Positions 7,762-16,657 of a DNA stretch of 64,000 nt are shown piece after piece (positions within the stretch are counted from its first letter, which is position 1; the number at the start of each line of letters is the position of its first letter). Source of the DNA: JAVVEG01 sp041751425 (GTDB taxonomy: Bacteria > Pseudomonadota > Gammaproteobacteria > Pseudomonadales > Pseudohongiellaceae); the NCBI GenBank assembly GCA_041751425.1, contig JBGSXL010000007.1, positions 1-64,000 of the forward strand, given 5' to 3'. The notes below the pieces were generated by a model. The model saw only the letters and a program-made list of their open reading frames with translations, did not search any database and was not told the origin of the DNA. The position numbers and the translations under genes are program-made.

Positions 7762-8214
7762 TCAGGAAGCCAGTTGTGCCTTGATCAACAAACTGACAGC
7801 GGACATATCGGCGCGGCCCGCAACCTGTGGTTTAACAGCCGCCATCACTTTACCCATGTCCTGCACGCCAGTGGCTCCGGTGCTGGCCAGTGCTGCCTGA
7901 ATTATAGCCTTGATTTCGTCGTCGCTAAGCGCGCTGGGCATGAATTCCTGCAGAACGACGATCTCGGCGCGCTCGATGGCTGCCAGATCTTCACGATTAC
8001 CGGCTTCGTATTGTTTAACGGATTCACGGCGCTGCTTGATCATTTTATCGAGCAGGGAGAGGATGCGGGTGTCGTCGGGATCGATGCGTTCGTCGACTTC
8101 AACTTTTTTGATTTCGGCAAGAGCAAGCCGGACAGTGCCCAGACGGGCTTTATCCCTGCTTCGCATGGCGTCTTTCATCGCCTCGGTAAGTCTTTGTTTT
8201 AGTGGACTTTCCAT
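7762..8214 (-). CDS. yqeY: YqeY/GatB-like protein
   Basis: A 150-residue helical protein of the YqeY family, related to the C-terminal domain of GatB, the tRNA-dependent amidotransferase subunit. Recognisable stretches are AMKDAMRSRDKARLGTVRLA, KMIKQRRESVKQYE and MGKVMAAVKPQVAGRADMS near the end. Its biochemical role is not settled; tRNA-related function is assumed from the GatB similarity. The position between rpsU and dnaG matches Pseudomonas and many other proteobacteria, so it is co-transcribed with ribosomal and replication genes. Confidence 0.93.
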   Translation of the reverse strand: MESPLKQRLTEAMKDAMRSRDKARLGTVRLALAEIKKVEVDERIDPDDTRILSLLDKMIKQRRESVKQYEAGNREDLAAIERAEIVVLQEFMPSALSDDEIKAIIQAALASTGATGVQDMGKVMAAVKPQVAGRADMSAVSLLIKAQLAS

Positions 8215-8303
8215 TGCAATCTCGCGGTATCAGCTGAATATCGTCGTGCTGCCCTTTGTTAGACTGTCCTTAATAAATAGACAGACAAAGAGACAGTGAG
8301 CAA

Positions 8304-8519
8304 TCAATAGAAGCGCTTGGTCTTCTTGTTGTCGCGTGACAATTTTTTCAGGTGACGCTTAACTGCCGCCGCTGCCTTGCGCTTACGGGCCGATGTAGGC
8401 TTCTCGTAAAATTCTTTGCGACGTACTTCTGCAAGAACGCCAGCCTTTTCGCAAGAACGCTTGAAGCGTCTCAGAGCGACGTCAAATGGCTCGTTCTCTT
8501 TCAGTTTTACCATTGGCAT
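8304..8519 (-). CDS. rpsU: 30S ribosomal protein S21
   Basis: A 71-residue, highly basic protein with the S21 pattern: VKLKENEPFDVALRRFKRSCEK, then EFYEKPTSARKRK and a Lys/Arg-rich tail. S21 sits on the platform of the 30S subunit and helps mRNA base-pair with the anti-SD. It is the first gene of the rpsU-yqeY-dnaG-rpoD operon and diverges from tsaD across a 184-bp gap that must hold both promoters. Length is exactly that of the family. Confidence 0.98.
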   Translation of the reverse strand: MPMVKLKENEPFDVALRRFKRSCEKAGVLAEVRRKEFYEKPTSARKRKAAAAVKRHLKKLSRDNKKTKRFY

Positions 8520-8703
8520 AATGTAAAAACACCTTCCGTTATCTCAGTTAACTTGATGAAATCAGGGTCGCATATGTTAATGTGCAACGTCTGGAAAAGC
8601 AAAGCCTATATCAACTTTATTCCCTGCCTCTCTGTGTGGTAGCGGCACAAAGGTCAGAAGGCCGCGATTCAACTATTGATAAGCACACAATACAAAGGGT
8701 TAC

Positions 8704-9738
8704 ATGCGCGTTCTCGGAATAGAAACTTCCTGCGACGAAACGGGTGTCGCAGTATACGACAGTGAGCTGGGTTTGCTGTCTGATTGTCTTTACAGCCAGG
8801 TGGATATGCACGCCAAATACGGCGGCGTGGTGCCGGAACTGGCCTCGCGTGACCACATCCGCAAGACGCTGCCGATGATTCGTGAGGTGCTCGCCTTGGC
8901 AGATACCACAACACAGCAACTGGGCGGTATTGCGTACACCTCCGGCCCCGGTTTGATGGGAGCGCTATTAGTTGGCGCCTCATTGGGCAGGGCATTGGGT
9001 CTGGCTCTGGATGTGCCAGCCATTGGCGTGCACCACATGGAAGGTCATCTATTGGCACCGATGCTGGAAGAGAACCCGCCGGAATTTCCGTTTGTTGCCT
9101 TGCTGGTGTCCGGCGGCCACACGCAGTTGGTGCAAGTCAAAGGTATAGGCCAATACACCATGCTGGGCGAGTCTCTGGATGATGCCGCAGGTGAGGCCTT
9201 TGACAAGGTAGGCAAGATGCTGGGCCTGGCTTATCCGGGCGGACCACGTGTTGCCGCGTTGGCTGTTTCAGGGACACCTGGCCGCTTTACTTTCCCACGC
9301 CCGATGACGAATAGACCGGGTCTGGACTTTAGTTTCAGCGGTTTAAAAACCGCTGTCCGCAATACTCTGGCAGAGCAGGCGAACAATGGCAGCAATCTGG
9401 AGGTGGATGAGCAAACCAAGGCCGATGTTGCCAAAGCTTTCGAAGAAGCCGTGGTGCAGACCTTGGTCATAAAGTGCCGCCGGGCTCTGCAGCAGACGGG
9501 CATGAAATCTTTGGTTATCGCCGGTGGTGTCGCCGCCAACAAAAGTCTGCGCGCTGGCTTACAGGAAATGGTGGAGAAAGAAAGGTCGCAACTGTTCTAT
9601 GCACAGAACCGTTTCTGTACAGATAACGGCGCTATGATTGCGTACGCAGGTTGTCAGCGCCTGCTGGCAGGTCAGCAGGATGATTTGTCGATAGTCACGC
9701 GGCCACGCTGGCCTATGGAAAATCTGCCAGCCATTTAG
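8704..9738 (+). CDS. tsaD: tRNA N6-adenosine threonylcarbamoyltransferase TsaD
   Basis: A 344-residue member of the Kae1/TsaD family, which with TsaB and TsaE transfers the threonylcarbamoyl group to A37 of ANN-decoding tRNAs. The N-terminus MRVLGIETSCDETGVAVYD is diagnostic. The metal site is His111 and His115 (HHMEGH). GLDFSFSGLKTAVRN and the late FCTDNGAMIAYAG motif complete the fold. It diverges from rpsU, as in other gammaproteobacteria, and heads a short plus-strand set with folB and folK. plsY, which lies between tsaD and folB in Pseudomonas, is absent. Confidence 0.97.
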   Translation: MRVLGIETSCDETGVAVYDSELGLLSDCLYSQVDMHAKYGGVVPELASRDHIRKTLPMIREVLALADTTTQQLGGIAYTSGPGLMGALLVGASLGRALGLALDVPAIGVHHMEGHLLAPMLEENPPEFPFVALLVSGGHTQLVQVKGIGQYTMLGESLDDAAGEAFDKVGKMLGLAYPGGPRVAALAVSGTPGRFTFPRPMTNRPGLDFSFSGLKTAVRNTLAEQANNGSNLEVDEQTKADVAKAFEEAVVQTLVIKCRRALQQTGMKSLVIAGGVAANKSLRAGLQEMVEKERSQLFYAQNRFCTDNGAMIAYAGCQRLLAGQQDDLSIVTRPRWPMENLPAI

Positions 9739-9762
9739 AAGTTGGAATTAAAAGGTTGCTCG

Positions 9763-10122
9763 ATGGATATCGTTTACATAAAAGAATTGCAGATAGAAAC
9801 CATCATTGGCATTTACGACTGGGAGCGCGAGCGCAAACAGATTGTCAGCCTGGATCTTGATATGGGCACGGACATAAGTCCCGCCGCCGCTACCGAAGAC
9901 ATCAGTAAAGCACTGGACTATAAAGCAGTCTCTAAACGCCTGATTGCATTCATTGAAGCCAGCGAGTTCTTACTGATCGAGACCATGGCGGAGTGCGTAG
10001 CCGAAATCGTGTTGCGCGAATTTTCTGTGCAATGGTTGCGCCTGCGAGTTGGCAAGCCCGGAGCGGTCACCGGAGCTAAAGATGTTGGCGTTATCATCGA
10101 GCGTGGCAACGCAGCCCGGTAA
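9763..10122 (+). CDS. folB: Dihydroneopterin aldolase
   Basis: A 119-residue FolB, converting 7,8-dihydroneopterin to 6-hydroxymethyl-7,8-dihydropterin in folate synthesis (some members also epimerise). It begins MDIVYIKELQIETIIGIYDWER, with the family's conserved Gly-Ile-x-x-x-Glu. KALDYKAVSKRL and LLIETMAECVAE carry the other active-site region, and the C-terminal KPGAVTGAKDVGVIIER is typical. ATG 9763 is preferred over an upstream in-frame codon at 9742, since the family starts there. It lies just behind tsaD and 22 bp ahead of folK, the next pathway step. Confidence 0.95.
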   Translation: MDIVYIKELQIETIIGIYDWERERKQIVSLDLDMGTDISPAAATEDISKALDYKAVSKRLIAFIEASEFLLIETMAECVAEIVLREFSVQWLRLRVGKPGAVTGAKDVGVIIERGNAAR

Positions 10123-10144
10123 AAATTAAGGGCAGGCAGGGAAC

Positions 10145-10675
10145 ATGGCGCAGGTAAGCCTGAGCATCGGCAGCAATCAAAACGCTGAATTTTATATTCT
10201 CAAAGCACTGGATGCTTTGCGGCATCGCTATGGCGAACTCATCATTTCCTCCGTCTACGAGAGTCAGGCAGTGGGTTTCACCGGAGGCAATTTTCTGAAC
10301 CTGGTTGTGCTGCTGAATACTCAAGAATCCCTGCAGGAATTGGCGCATTTTCTAAAACATCTTGAAAGTGAGAACGGGCGCATACAAGGCCAACCGCGTT
10401 TCAGTGCCAGAACATTGGATGTAGACATTCTCACCTACGACGATCTGCAGGGAGTGTTTGAGGGTATCACGCTGCCACGCGAGGAAATCACCGAGAATGC
10501 CTATGTGCTGTGTCCACTGGCAGAGGTCAATGGCGACTGGATACACCCTCTGCATCAGCTCACTTTGAAGAGCTTGTGGCTGGAGTATGACAAGAGCAGA
10601 CAGAATCTGTGGCCAGTCGATTTTTTCTGGCATTCGCGGCAGATATCCAGAGCGCAGACATCCAGTTCAGCATAA
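10145..10675 (+). CDS. folK: 2-amino-4-hydroxy-6-hydroxymethyldihydropteridine pyrophosphokinase
   Basis: A 176-residue HPPK that transfers pyrophosphate from ATP to the FolB product. The start VSLSIGSNQNAE is the nucleotide-site loop and PRFSARTLDVDILTYDD (about 85-101) is the family signature with the metal-binding Asp pair. It resembles the shorter FolK paralogue that sits beside folB in Pseudomonas. The last nine bases overlap the 3' end of the sirtuin gene on the other strand, so there is no room for a terminator between them. Confidence 0.92.
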   Translation: MAQVSLSIGSNQNAEFYILKALDALRHRYGELIISSVYESQAVGFTGGNFLNLVVLLNTQESLQELAHFLKHLESENGRIQGQPRFSARTLDVDILTYDDLQGVFEGITLPREEITENAYVLCPLAEVNGDWIHPLHQLTLKSLWLEYDKSRQNLWPVDFFWHSRQISRAQTSSSA

Positions 10676-11482
10676 GCGCTGCTGTAATTGCTGCAGCGCG
10701 TCAGTGCAGTCGAGGTCTATCTTCAAGCTTGCCAGATCGTCTGCCCGCGTAGCACCCTGGTTCAGCAAAGCAATTGGTTTTTGCAAGGCATGAGCCTGCC
10801 GACAGAAGCGAAAGCTTGAGAAAACCATCAGGGACGAGCCGATCACCAAGAGCGCGTCGGTGCTATTTACCATGGCAGACACTTGTTCGACACGGCTCTT
10901 CGGCACGCTTCCACCAAAGAAAACCACATCGGGTTTCAATGTGCCGCTGCAGTTCGGGCACGGGCGTATCTGCAACCCTTGAATCACATCATCGGCCAGA
11001 TCTGCATCGCCATCGGGACGCATCTCAGCATTAACCTTTGCGATATGGGGATTGTCCTCAATCAACCAATCCTGCACTTGCGCTCTTGGCAGTACTGTTG
11101 CACAACTCAAACAGATGACTCGGTCCAGGCTGCCGTGCAGATCGACTACGCGCGCATGACCAGCACGTTGGTGCAGGCAGTCTACATTCTGAGTCACCAA
11201 GAATTTGATGAAACCCGCCTTCTCTAATTCAACAAGCGCCAGGTGACCTGAATTAGGATTTGCCAATGACATCTTTGGCCAGCCAACCATACTTCTGGCC
11301 CAATAACGTTGTCGACTGCTGGGTTTGTTGATGAAGTCCTGGTGTTGAATTGGGTCGGAACGCAGCCATGTGCCTTCGTTATCGCGGTAGGTGGGAATAC
11401 CGGAGCCAGCACTAAGACCGGCGCCGGTGATCACCAGCAGGCGGGGGTTCTCCTGCACAAAAGCGGTAAGTTCAGCAATCAA
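10667..11482 (-). CDS. Sir2-family NAD-dependent protein deacetylase
   Basis: A 271-residue sirtuin. The Rossmann motif is VITGAGLSAGSGIPTYRD, followed by TQNVDCLHQRAG and the catalytic His in DLHGSLDR. A zinc site is formed by CLSC (about 124) and CPNC (about 178). The sequence GSGIPTYRD and the SQ-free region look like the bacterial class II/SIRT4-like group rather than E. coli CobB (class III), but the class call is uncertain. It removes acyl groups from lysines using NAD. It is transcribed towards folK and lies 18 bp downstream of the permease stop, so the two may share a transcript. Confidence 0.88.
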   Translation of the reverse strand: MIAELTAFVQENPRLLVITGAGLSAGSGIPTYRDNEGTWLRSDPIQHQDFINKPSSRQRYWARSMVGWPKMSLANPNSGHLALVELEKAGFIKFLVTQNVDCLHQRAGHARVVDLHGSLDRVICLSCATVLPRAQVQDWLIEDNPHIAKVNAEMRPDGDADLADDVIQGLQIRPCPNCSGTLKPDVVFFGGSVPKSRVEQVSAMVNSTDALLVIGSSLMVFSSFRFCRQAHALQKPIALLNQGATRADDLASLKIDLDCTDALQQLQQRLC

Positions 11483-11500
11483 TCCTTGCTCCTGTGCCGT

Positions 11501-12892
11501 TCAGTTTTTCAGTTTTTTTTCGTTGCTTGTTTTTTTCTCAGGGATGAATATCTGTGGGCCAACAATCATGACGATTGCCGCCAGTCCAATCAATAGACCT
11601 ACCCATGGCTCAAACAACGACAGTGCAATTGCGGTAAGCACCATGGCACCGCGTTCAGTGGCATCTTTCACCAGATTCAGTGCCAGCGTGGCGCACGCAA
11701 AACCGGTTAGTATCAGCGTGATGGCTAACGCCACAGGCAGTAATGGTTGCAATAAAGTAACTATGGGCAGAACCATGAACAACACCGGAATACCCAGCAC
11801 ATAATAGCTGCTGATGCCGTCATACAGAGAATCCATTTTGTCTCTGCCCTGCACCCAGCGCTTGAGAATCACCACCTGCACACCGGTCCACAGAATTCCC
11901 TGCGTGCCGAAAAATGGTGCCACGATTGACATGCCGGCATTGCGAATGCCCGTGGAAAGATGGGCGCGGGTGTTATTGATTTCCACTGTCTCATCAGGTC
12001 GTAATGCGCTGGCGTTGTTAACCATCTCATCGCCAGTTACCAGATCGCCGAAAAACAGAATATAAGTGATGAATGCCAAAGGCAGTGACGTGAGCATCAG
12101 TTGCAGTGAAGGCCAACCAATCACCATCGGTGATGCCTTTTCCCACAGGCTGACTGAATTACCGGCGACATCCAATATGCCGTTGCGGATGACGAAATCG
12201 AACTCGCCTGTCAGAAAACCGATGATACCTGCTGCAATAAATGCGGGAAGCAGTCCGTAGCTCGCCAGTTTTTGCAGCGCAGGGAAGTTTGCGGCAAGCG
12301 CGTGAAAAGGTTTGGAGAAGGTCAGGAACAGACACAATGCCAATGCTGCGCCGGCCGCGATAGGTGCCTGCGCTAACGCATTCGCCGGATCTTCCATATC
12401 GAAAACACGCAGGAACGCCGCGAAGGCAGCACCGAGGATGATGCCACCCTTCAGAACACTGGGCACCCATTGCACCAGTTTTGATCCCAATCCGGTTAGA
12501 CCAAGAATGATCAGAATAGCTGCAAAATTCAGCGACAAGGCCGTCATCGCCTGAAACTGTTCAGCGTGTGTGCCACCACCGCCCAGTACGAATGCAAAAA
12601 CAAATGGTAAAGCCGGAGTCAACCAGCCGGGGGCATAGGGGTCACCAAAAAAGAACCATGATGCAGATATCAGCAGGCTGTGGAACATACACATCACTAC
12701 GGCTTCTTCGAAAGTCAGGCCGAAGGAGCTGGTCAGCAAAGGCACCAGGGCAAGCCCCGTGGCACCGGCAACAGCAAAGCCCTGCATCAACTCAGGAATG
12801 GCAATGCGAATATGGATAAAAGGGATGCGGAGAGTGAAGGGGCCCCATTTAATGCCGGGTTGAACAGCGCCGTTTTCGCGAATTTTAGCCAT
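11501..12892 (-). CDS. Multi-pass permease of the NCS2/SulP-like (SLC23/26) fold
   Basis: A 463-residue membrane protein with about 12-14 hydrophobic segments and a lysine-rich C-terminal tail. The pattern IPELMQGFAVAGATGLALVPLL near the start and the half-helix-like TPALPFVFAF resemble nucleobase/ascorbate (NCS2) and sulfate permeases, which share a 7+7 inverted repeat. GTQGILWTGVQV in the second half is the sort of loop seen in this superfamily. I cannot name the substrate. It is transcribed away from the antiporter gene and towards the sirtuin. Confidence 0.55.
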   Translation of the reverse strand: MAKIRENGAVQPGIKWGPFTLRIPFIHIRIAIPELMQGFAVAGATGLALVPLLTSSFGLTFEEAVVMCMFHSLLISASWFFFGDPYAPGWLTPALPFVFAFVLGGGGTHAEQFQAMTALSLNFAAILIILGLTGLGSKLVQWVPSVLKGGIILGAAFAAFLRVFDMEDPANALAQAPIAAGAALALCLFLTFSKPFHALAANFPALQKLASYGLLPAFIAAGIIGFLTGEFDFVIRNGILDVAGNSVSLWEKASPMVIGWPSLQLMLTSLPLAFITYILFFGDLVTGDEMVNNASALRPDETVEINNTRAHLSTGIRNAGMSIVAPFFGTQGILWTGVQVVILKRWVQGRDKMDSLYDGISSYYVLGIPVLFMVLPIVTLLQPLLPVALAITLILTGFACATLALNLVKDATERGAMVLTAIALSLFEPWVGLLIGLAAIVMIVGPQIFIPEKKTSNEKKLKN

Positions 12893-12970
12893 GTGTTGTC
12901 TCGTGTCTGGAATTATTATTAGAGTAGAGACGTTATACAGGAAGCTAATTGGGCAGGAAAGTGAATTGGC

Positions 12971-14539
12971 TCATTTTTTACTGGTGGCATCACGTGCAGG
13001 GCTCAGGCTTTGATGAACATGCTCTGCCAGGCCAACACCAGCTTCGGACATGGTGAGATAGGTTTGATCAGCACCTGCGTGAATAATTTTCTCGGCTTCG
13101 TCATGATGCATGCTGTGCGATACGATCAGACCTTTGAAACCTCTCTGTCTGAGTTTACGCGTAGCAATAATTTTCGCTTCAATATCATTAGTGGTCAGCA
13201 CGACTGCCCTCACCTCACCCAGGTCCAGGCTTTGCCAGAACACCTGATCCTCTGCATCTGCAAAGAACACATTGTGCTCCAACATGCAGTGAAGCTCTAC
13301 GCGCGCGGGATCTGAATCGAGAGCCACTAAACGACATTTATCTTTCAAGTGTTCATACGCTGCGCTACCTGTGCGACCCAACCCCATTATGAGTACCTCG
13401 GCATCACCCAAAGAAACCGGTTGTTCATCCGGGTGGCGGATATTGCGCTCAAAAGGTATCAGTTTATTGCTCAACTTTTCATAGAGGGGGTGCGCAAACC
13501 GGTTCAAAGGTGCACTGACGACAAATGACAGAGCGGCAGTCAATGCCAACGGGACCAACCACTCCGGTAACACCACGCTGGCGACAATCAGGCCGAACTC
13601 ACTGTAATTGGCCAGGCTGAGACTGCTCAGAAATGCGCTGCGCGCCCGCAACTTGAATGCAACTAACAGGAAGAAAAACAACACGCCTTTCAAGGGCAGC
13701 ACAGCAAGAACTACCAGAGCGAATACCCAGGCCTGCTGGTCCGGCAGTCCACCAATGCCAATCTGCAGGAAGAACCCAACAAGAAAGAATTCCTTGATTC
13801 CCCAGAGTGACTTGGCCAACTCACCCGCGCGCCGGTGATTAGCAAGTAATGCGCCGAACACCAGCGCTCCCAACTCGGAACTTAATCCAGCCAACTCGAA
13901 TCCATAACCGCCGGCCACAAGAGCCAACAACAATCCAAACAGCACCAGAAGTTCATCGTGGCCACTGGCATCCAGTAAACGGAAGAACAGGGGCCTGGTA
14001 AAAGGCAAAGCAAAAACCAGTAACGCCCATGCAGAAGGTATCGTCCCGCTGGCGAAACTCATGACGACTAGCGCTATGAGGTCCTGCACAATCAAAATGC
14101 CAATTGCAACTCGGCCATGGAACGCGCGTAGCTCGCGTTTATTTTCCAATACTTTCGCTGCCAGCACAGTACTGGAGAAAGCCAAAGCAACGCCCAGCAT
14201 GACAGCGGTATAAAAGGTGACCGACATGAAAAAATAAAAAGCTGGGGCGAGAAACAGGACGGATAAACCGAAATGAATGAGTCCGCCGCCAATCACTTCC
14301 GGTTTAATCAGGTTGCGTATATTGAGTTTCAGCCCAACCGAGAACAGCAGGAGCAGTACCCCAAGATGTGCGACATGTTCCAGCACTTCTCCGGACTCGC
14401 CAGGCAAACCGAGATCCGAGGAAAAAGTGGAGATGGCGAATCCGGCAGCCAGATAACCTACCAGGGGTGGTAGACCAACCACCCGCACCAGTAACCCGAT
14501 ACTGAACGCAAAACCTATCCAGACTGCTTCAAGCAACAT
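12971..14539 (-). CDS. CPA2 cation:proton antiporter with RCK (TrkA-N) domain, KefB/YbaL-like
   Basis: A 522-residue protein: about 12 membrane segments (residues 1-355) of the Na+/H+ exchanger fold, starting with the PPLVGYLAAGF motif of KefB/KefC-type proteins, then a cytoplasmic Rossmann RCK domain from about 383 (VLIMGLGRTGSAAYEHL) that binds NAD or AMP and gates the channel. Length is slightly below KefC, since the final extension is short. It likely exchanges K+ for H+ in pH or electrophile stress. No kefF/G partner is adjacent. It is 36 bp downstream of the pteridine reductase gene. Confidence 0.85.
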   Translation of the reverse strand: MLLEAVWIGFAFSIGLLVRVVGLPPLVGYLAAGFAISTFSSDLGLPGESGEVLEHVAHLGVLLLLFSVGLKLNIRNLIKPEVIGGGLIHFGLSVLFLAPAFYFFMSVTFYTAVMLGVALAFSSTVLAAKVLENKRELRAFHGRVAIGILIVQDLIALVVMSFASGTIPSAWALLVFALPFTRPLFFRLLDASGHDELLVLFGLLLALVAGGYGFELAGLSSELGALVFGALLANHRRAGELAKSLWGIKEFFLVGFFLQIGIGGLPDQQAWVFALVVLAVLPLKGVLFFFLLVAFKLRARSAFLSSLSLANYSEFGLIVASVVLPEWLVPLALTAALSFVVSAPLNRFAHPLYEKLSNKLIPFERNIRHPDEQPVSLGDAEVLIMGLGRTGSAAYEHLKDKCRLVALDSDPARVELHCMLEHNVFFADAEDQVFWQSLDLGEVRAVVLTTNDIEAKIIATRKLRQRGFKGLIVSHSMHHDEAEKIIHAGADQTYLTMSEAGVGLAEHVHQSLSPARDATSKK

Positions 14540-14576
14540 ACGTCAACGAATCCACTTTGTATAAGATGCCTGCATT

Positions 14577-15326
14577 CTATCCAAGAGATTTACCACCATC
14601 TACTTTAATTACCTGTCCGGTCATGTAGTGTGCATTAACCAGAAACCAGACTGCGCTTGCGATGTCATCCGGGCTGCCAAGGCGTCGCAGCGGTATCGTG
14701 TCCAGAATTCGTTGCTGCTGCACCGTGTCAGTCAAGTGCTCCGGCCACAGTATAGCGCCAGGCGCTACGCCATTCACACGTACCAAAGGTGCCAACTCTC
14801 TGGCCAGGGAATGGGTTAACATTTTTAGTGCGGCTTTGGCGATGCTGTAAACTGGAAAGCCTTTTAATCCACTGTCGGCATGCATATCCACGATATTGAT
14901 AATGCAGCCCTGATTTTGCTGCAGACTGGCAGCCAGAGACTGGCTTAGAAAAAATGCTGCCTTCACATTGCTGTTGATAAGTTCATCCCAGTTCTGTTCA
15001 GTTGCGCTATCCAGTGGAGTTGCATAAAAACTGCTGGCGTTATTTACCAGCACATCAACGCGACCACAGCACGCAAGTGCCTTCGTACCCAACTCTGCAA
15101 CGGCAACGCTGTCATTTAAATCAGCCTGCAACAAATACGCGCTGTCAGCGCGAGCAGCATTAAGATTTTTCTGCAACGCCAATGCCTCGGTGGCAGCGTT
15201 GCGGTAATGAATGATTACGCGATAGCCCTCGGCATGAAACTGTGCAGCGATTCGCGCACCTATGCGTTTGGCGGCTCCAGTGATCAACACAACGGGTAAC
15301 GAGTCAGGGCTGGATGCTGTCATCAA
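14577..15326 (-). CDS. folM: Pteridine reductase (FolM-like short-chain dehydrogenase)
   Basis: A 249-residue SDR. The nucleotide-binding motif is TGAAKRIG, the TGxxxRxG form that separates pteridine reductases from classical SDRs (TGxxxGxG). NNAS and the catalytic Tyr-x-x-x-Lys (YSIAKAA) are present. Pteridine reductases such as FolM make tetrahydromonapterin or reduce dihydrofolate with NADPH. The start overlaps the cca stop by four bases, and folB/folK are only 4 kb away, which supports a pterin role. A general SDR is the alternative. Confidence 0.8.
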   Translation of the reverse strand: MMTASSPDSLPVVLITGAAKRIGARIAAQFHAEGYRVIIHYRNAATEALALQKNLNAARADSAYLLQADLNDSVAVAELGTKALACCGRVDVLVNNASSFYATPLDSATEQNWDELINSNVKAAFFLSQSLAASLQQNQGCIINIVDMHADSGLKGFPVYSIAKAALKMLTHSLARELAPLVRVNGVAPGAILWPEHLTDTVQQQRILDTIPLRRLGSPDDIASAVWFLVNAHYMTGQVIKVDGGKSLG

Positions 15327-16594
15327 TGGCTCAGTATTTTCTTGATGGCGTCAGTTCTATGTTTTTTTACCAGTTCTTGAATCTTAATGTGCTTATTTTG
15401 CTGATCAGGTTTACTGATTTGCGCGTTGTCACCATCAGCCAGCAAGCCATGCTCCAGCAATAGGCAGTTGATATCTACAGCTTTGGCAGCAGCATAGGCG
15501 CTGCGTAATAGTGCCGCTTGTGGATACGGTGCCTCCTCAAAACTGGTTCTGCCGCGCGCATCTGCCTCGCAACACAATAGAAATTGTTCCATCTGCCGTG
15601 GCCGACGAAATGCATCCAGGGCTTCTAAGAGTTTCAGAATGGTGCCGGGCCGCGCTTTCATTAACTGGTGACACTGGGTATGGTGCAGCGAAGTCAGTTT
15701 GGCAATGGCGGTATGTTCATTGGGCACGCGCAGACGCTTGCCGATTGCTTCTATCAGTTTCACGCCCAGTTGTTCGTGCCGGTAATGATGCGGCCAGTTC
15801 TCCACTGGGGTGACGCCTTTGCCGACATCGTGGACGAGCACGGCATAACGCACAACGGCGTCGTCGCTCAAACGGGAGGCCTGACGCAAACTCATCAGCG
15901 TATGCTCACCTGTATCTATTTCCGGGTGATATTGCTCCGGTTGTGGAATACCGAAAAGACAATCCACCTCAGGCAGTATTACCTGCAGTGCACCGCAGGC
16001 GCGTAATGTCTCAACAAACACTACCGGTGATGTTTCATTGAGGGAGCGCCCCAATTCCTGCCAAACACGCTCCGCAACCAGATGCTGCAACTCACCACTG
16101 TTGACCATTTCCTGCATCAAATGCAGCGTTTCCTCAGCGACACGGAAACCGCGGTCCGCAAAACGCGCAGCGAAACGTGCCACTCGCAAAACGCGCAGGG
16201 GATCTTCGGAGAACGCGGGGGACACATGGCGTAAAATTCTTTTCTGCAGATCCGTGCAACCACCAAACGGATCAATTAACACACCATCAGTATTTTGTGC
16301 GATTGCATTGATGGTAAGGTCGCGGCGCAGCAGATCTTCTTCCAGAGTCACACTTGGGTCAGCGTTGATGACAAACCCGGTATGACCAGTGCCACTTTTG
16401 CGCTCGGTACGTGCCAACGCGTATTCTTCCTTGCTGCGAGGATGCAGAAACACGGGGAAATCTTTGCCAACCTGAAGAAAGCCGCGATCCAGCATATCCT
16501 TGACGGTGGCGCCGGTCACAACCCAGTCTCGGTCTGCATTTTCCAGACCCAGCAATTTATCTCTAACTGCGCCACCCACCAGATAGACGTTCAT
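15323..16594 (-). CDS. cca: Multifunctional CCA-adding tRNA nucleotidyltransferase
   Basis: A 423-residue class II enzyme that adds or repairs the CCA end of tRNAs without a template. The polymerase beta-like core starts YLVGGAVRDKLLG, followed by NADRDWVV with the metal-binding Asp pair. RRDLTINAIA is the nucleotide-recognition motif. A C-terminal HD phosphohydrolase domain is intact (VRYAVLVHDVGKG), so this is the long gammaproteobacterial form with phosphatase activity. It overlaps folM by four bases and follows apaH by 63 bp. Confidence 0.96.
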   Translation of the reverse strand: MNVYLVGGAVRDKLLGLENADRDWVVTGATVKDMLDRGFLQVGKDFPVFLHPRSKEEYALARTERKSGTGHTGFVINADPSVTLEEDLLRRDLTINAIAQNTDGVLIDPFGGCTDLQKRILRHVSPAFSEDPLRVLRVARFAARFADRGFRVAEETLHLMQEMVNSGELQHLVAERVWQELGRSLNETSPVVFVETLRACGALQVILPEVDCLFGIPQPEQYHPEIDTGEHTLMSLRQASRLSDDAVVRYAVLVHDVGKGVTPVENWPHHYRHEQLGVKLIEAIGKRLRVPNEHTAIAKLTSLHHTQCHQLMKARPGTILKLLEALDAFRRPRQMEQFLLCCEADARGRTSFEEAPYPQAALLRSAYAAAKAVDINCLLLEHGLLADGDNAQISKPDQQNKHIKIQELVKKHRTDAIKKILSH

Positions 16595-16657
16595 GGAGCC
16601 TACTCATTGTTGAATATTGCTGTCGTCAGATGTATTTTTGTCTGCGCAATAGCAGGT

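Noticed and set aside
7633..8202. 189-aa plus-strand ORF antisense to yqeY
   Set aside because: Shadow of a conserved gene in the rpsU operon; composition is that of an antisense frame.
8220..8303. Attenuator or terminator between rpsU and yqeY
   Set aside because: Only a 5-bp stem with an 11-base loop could be drawn.
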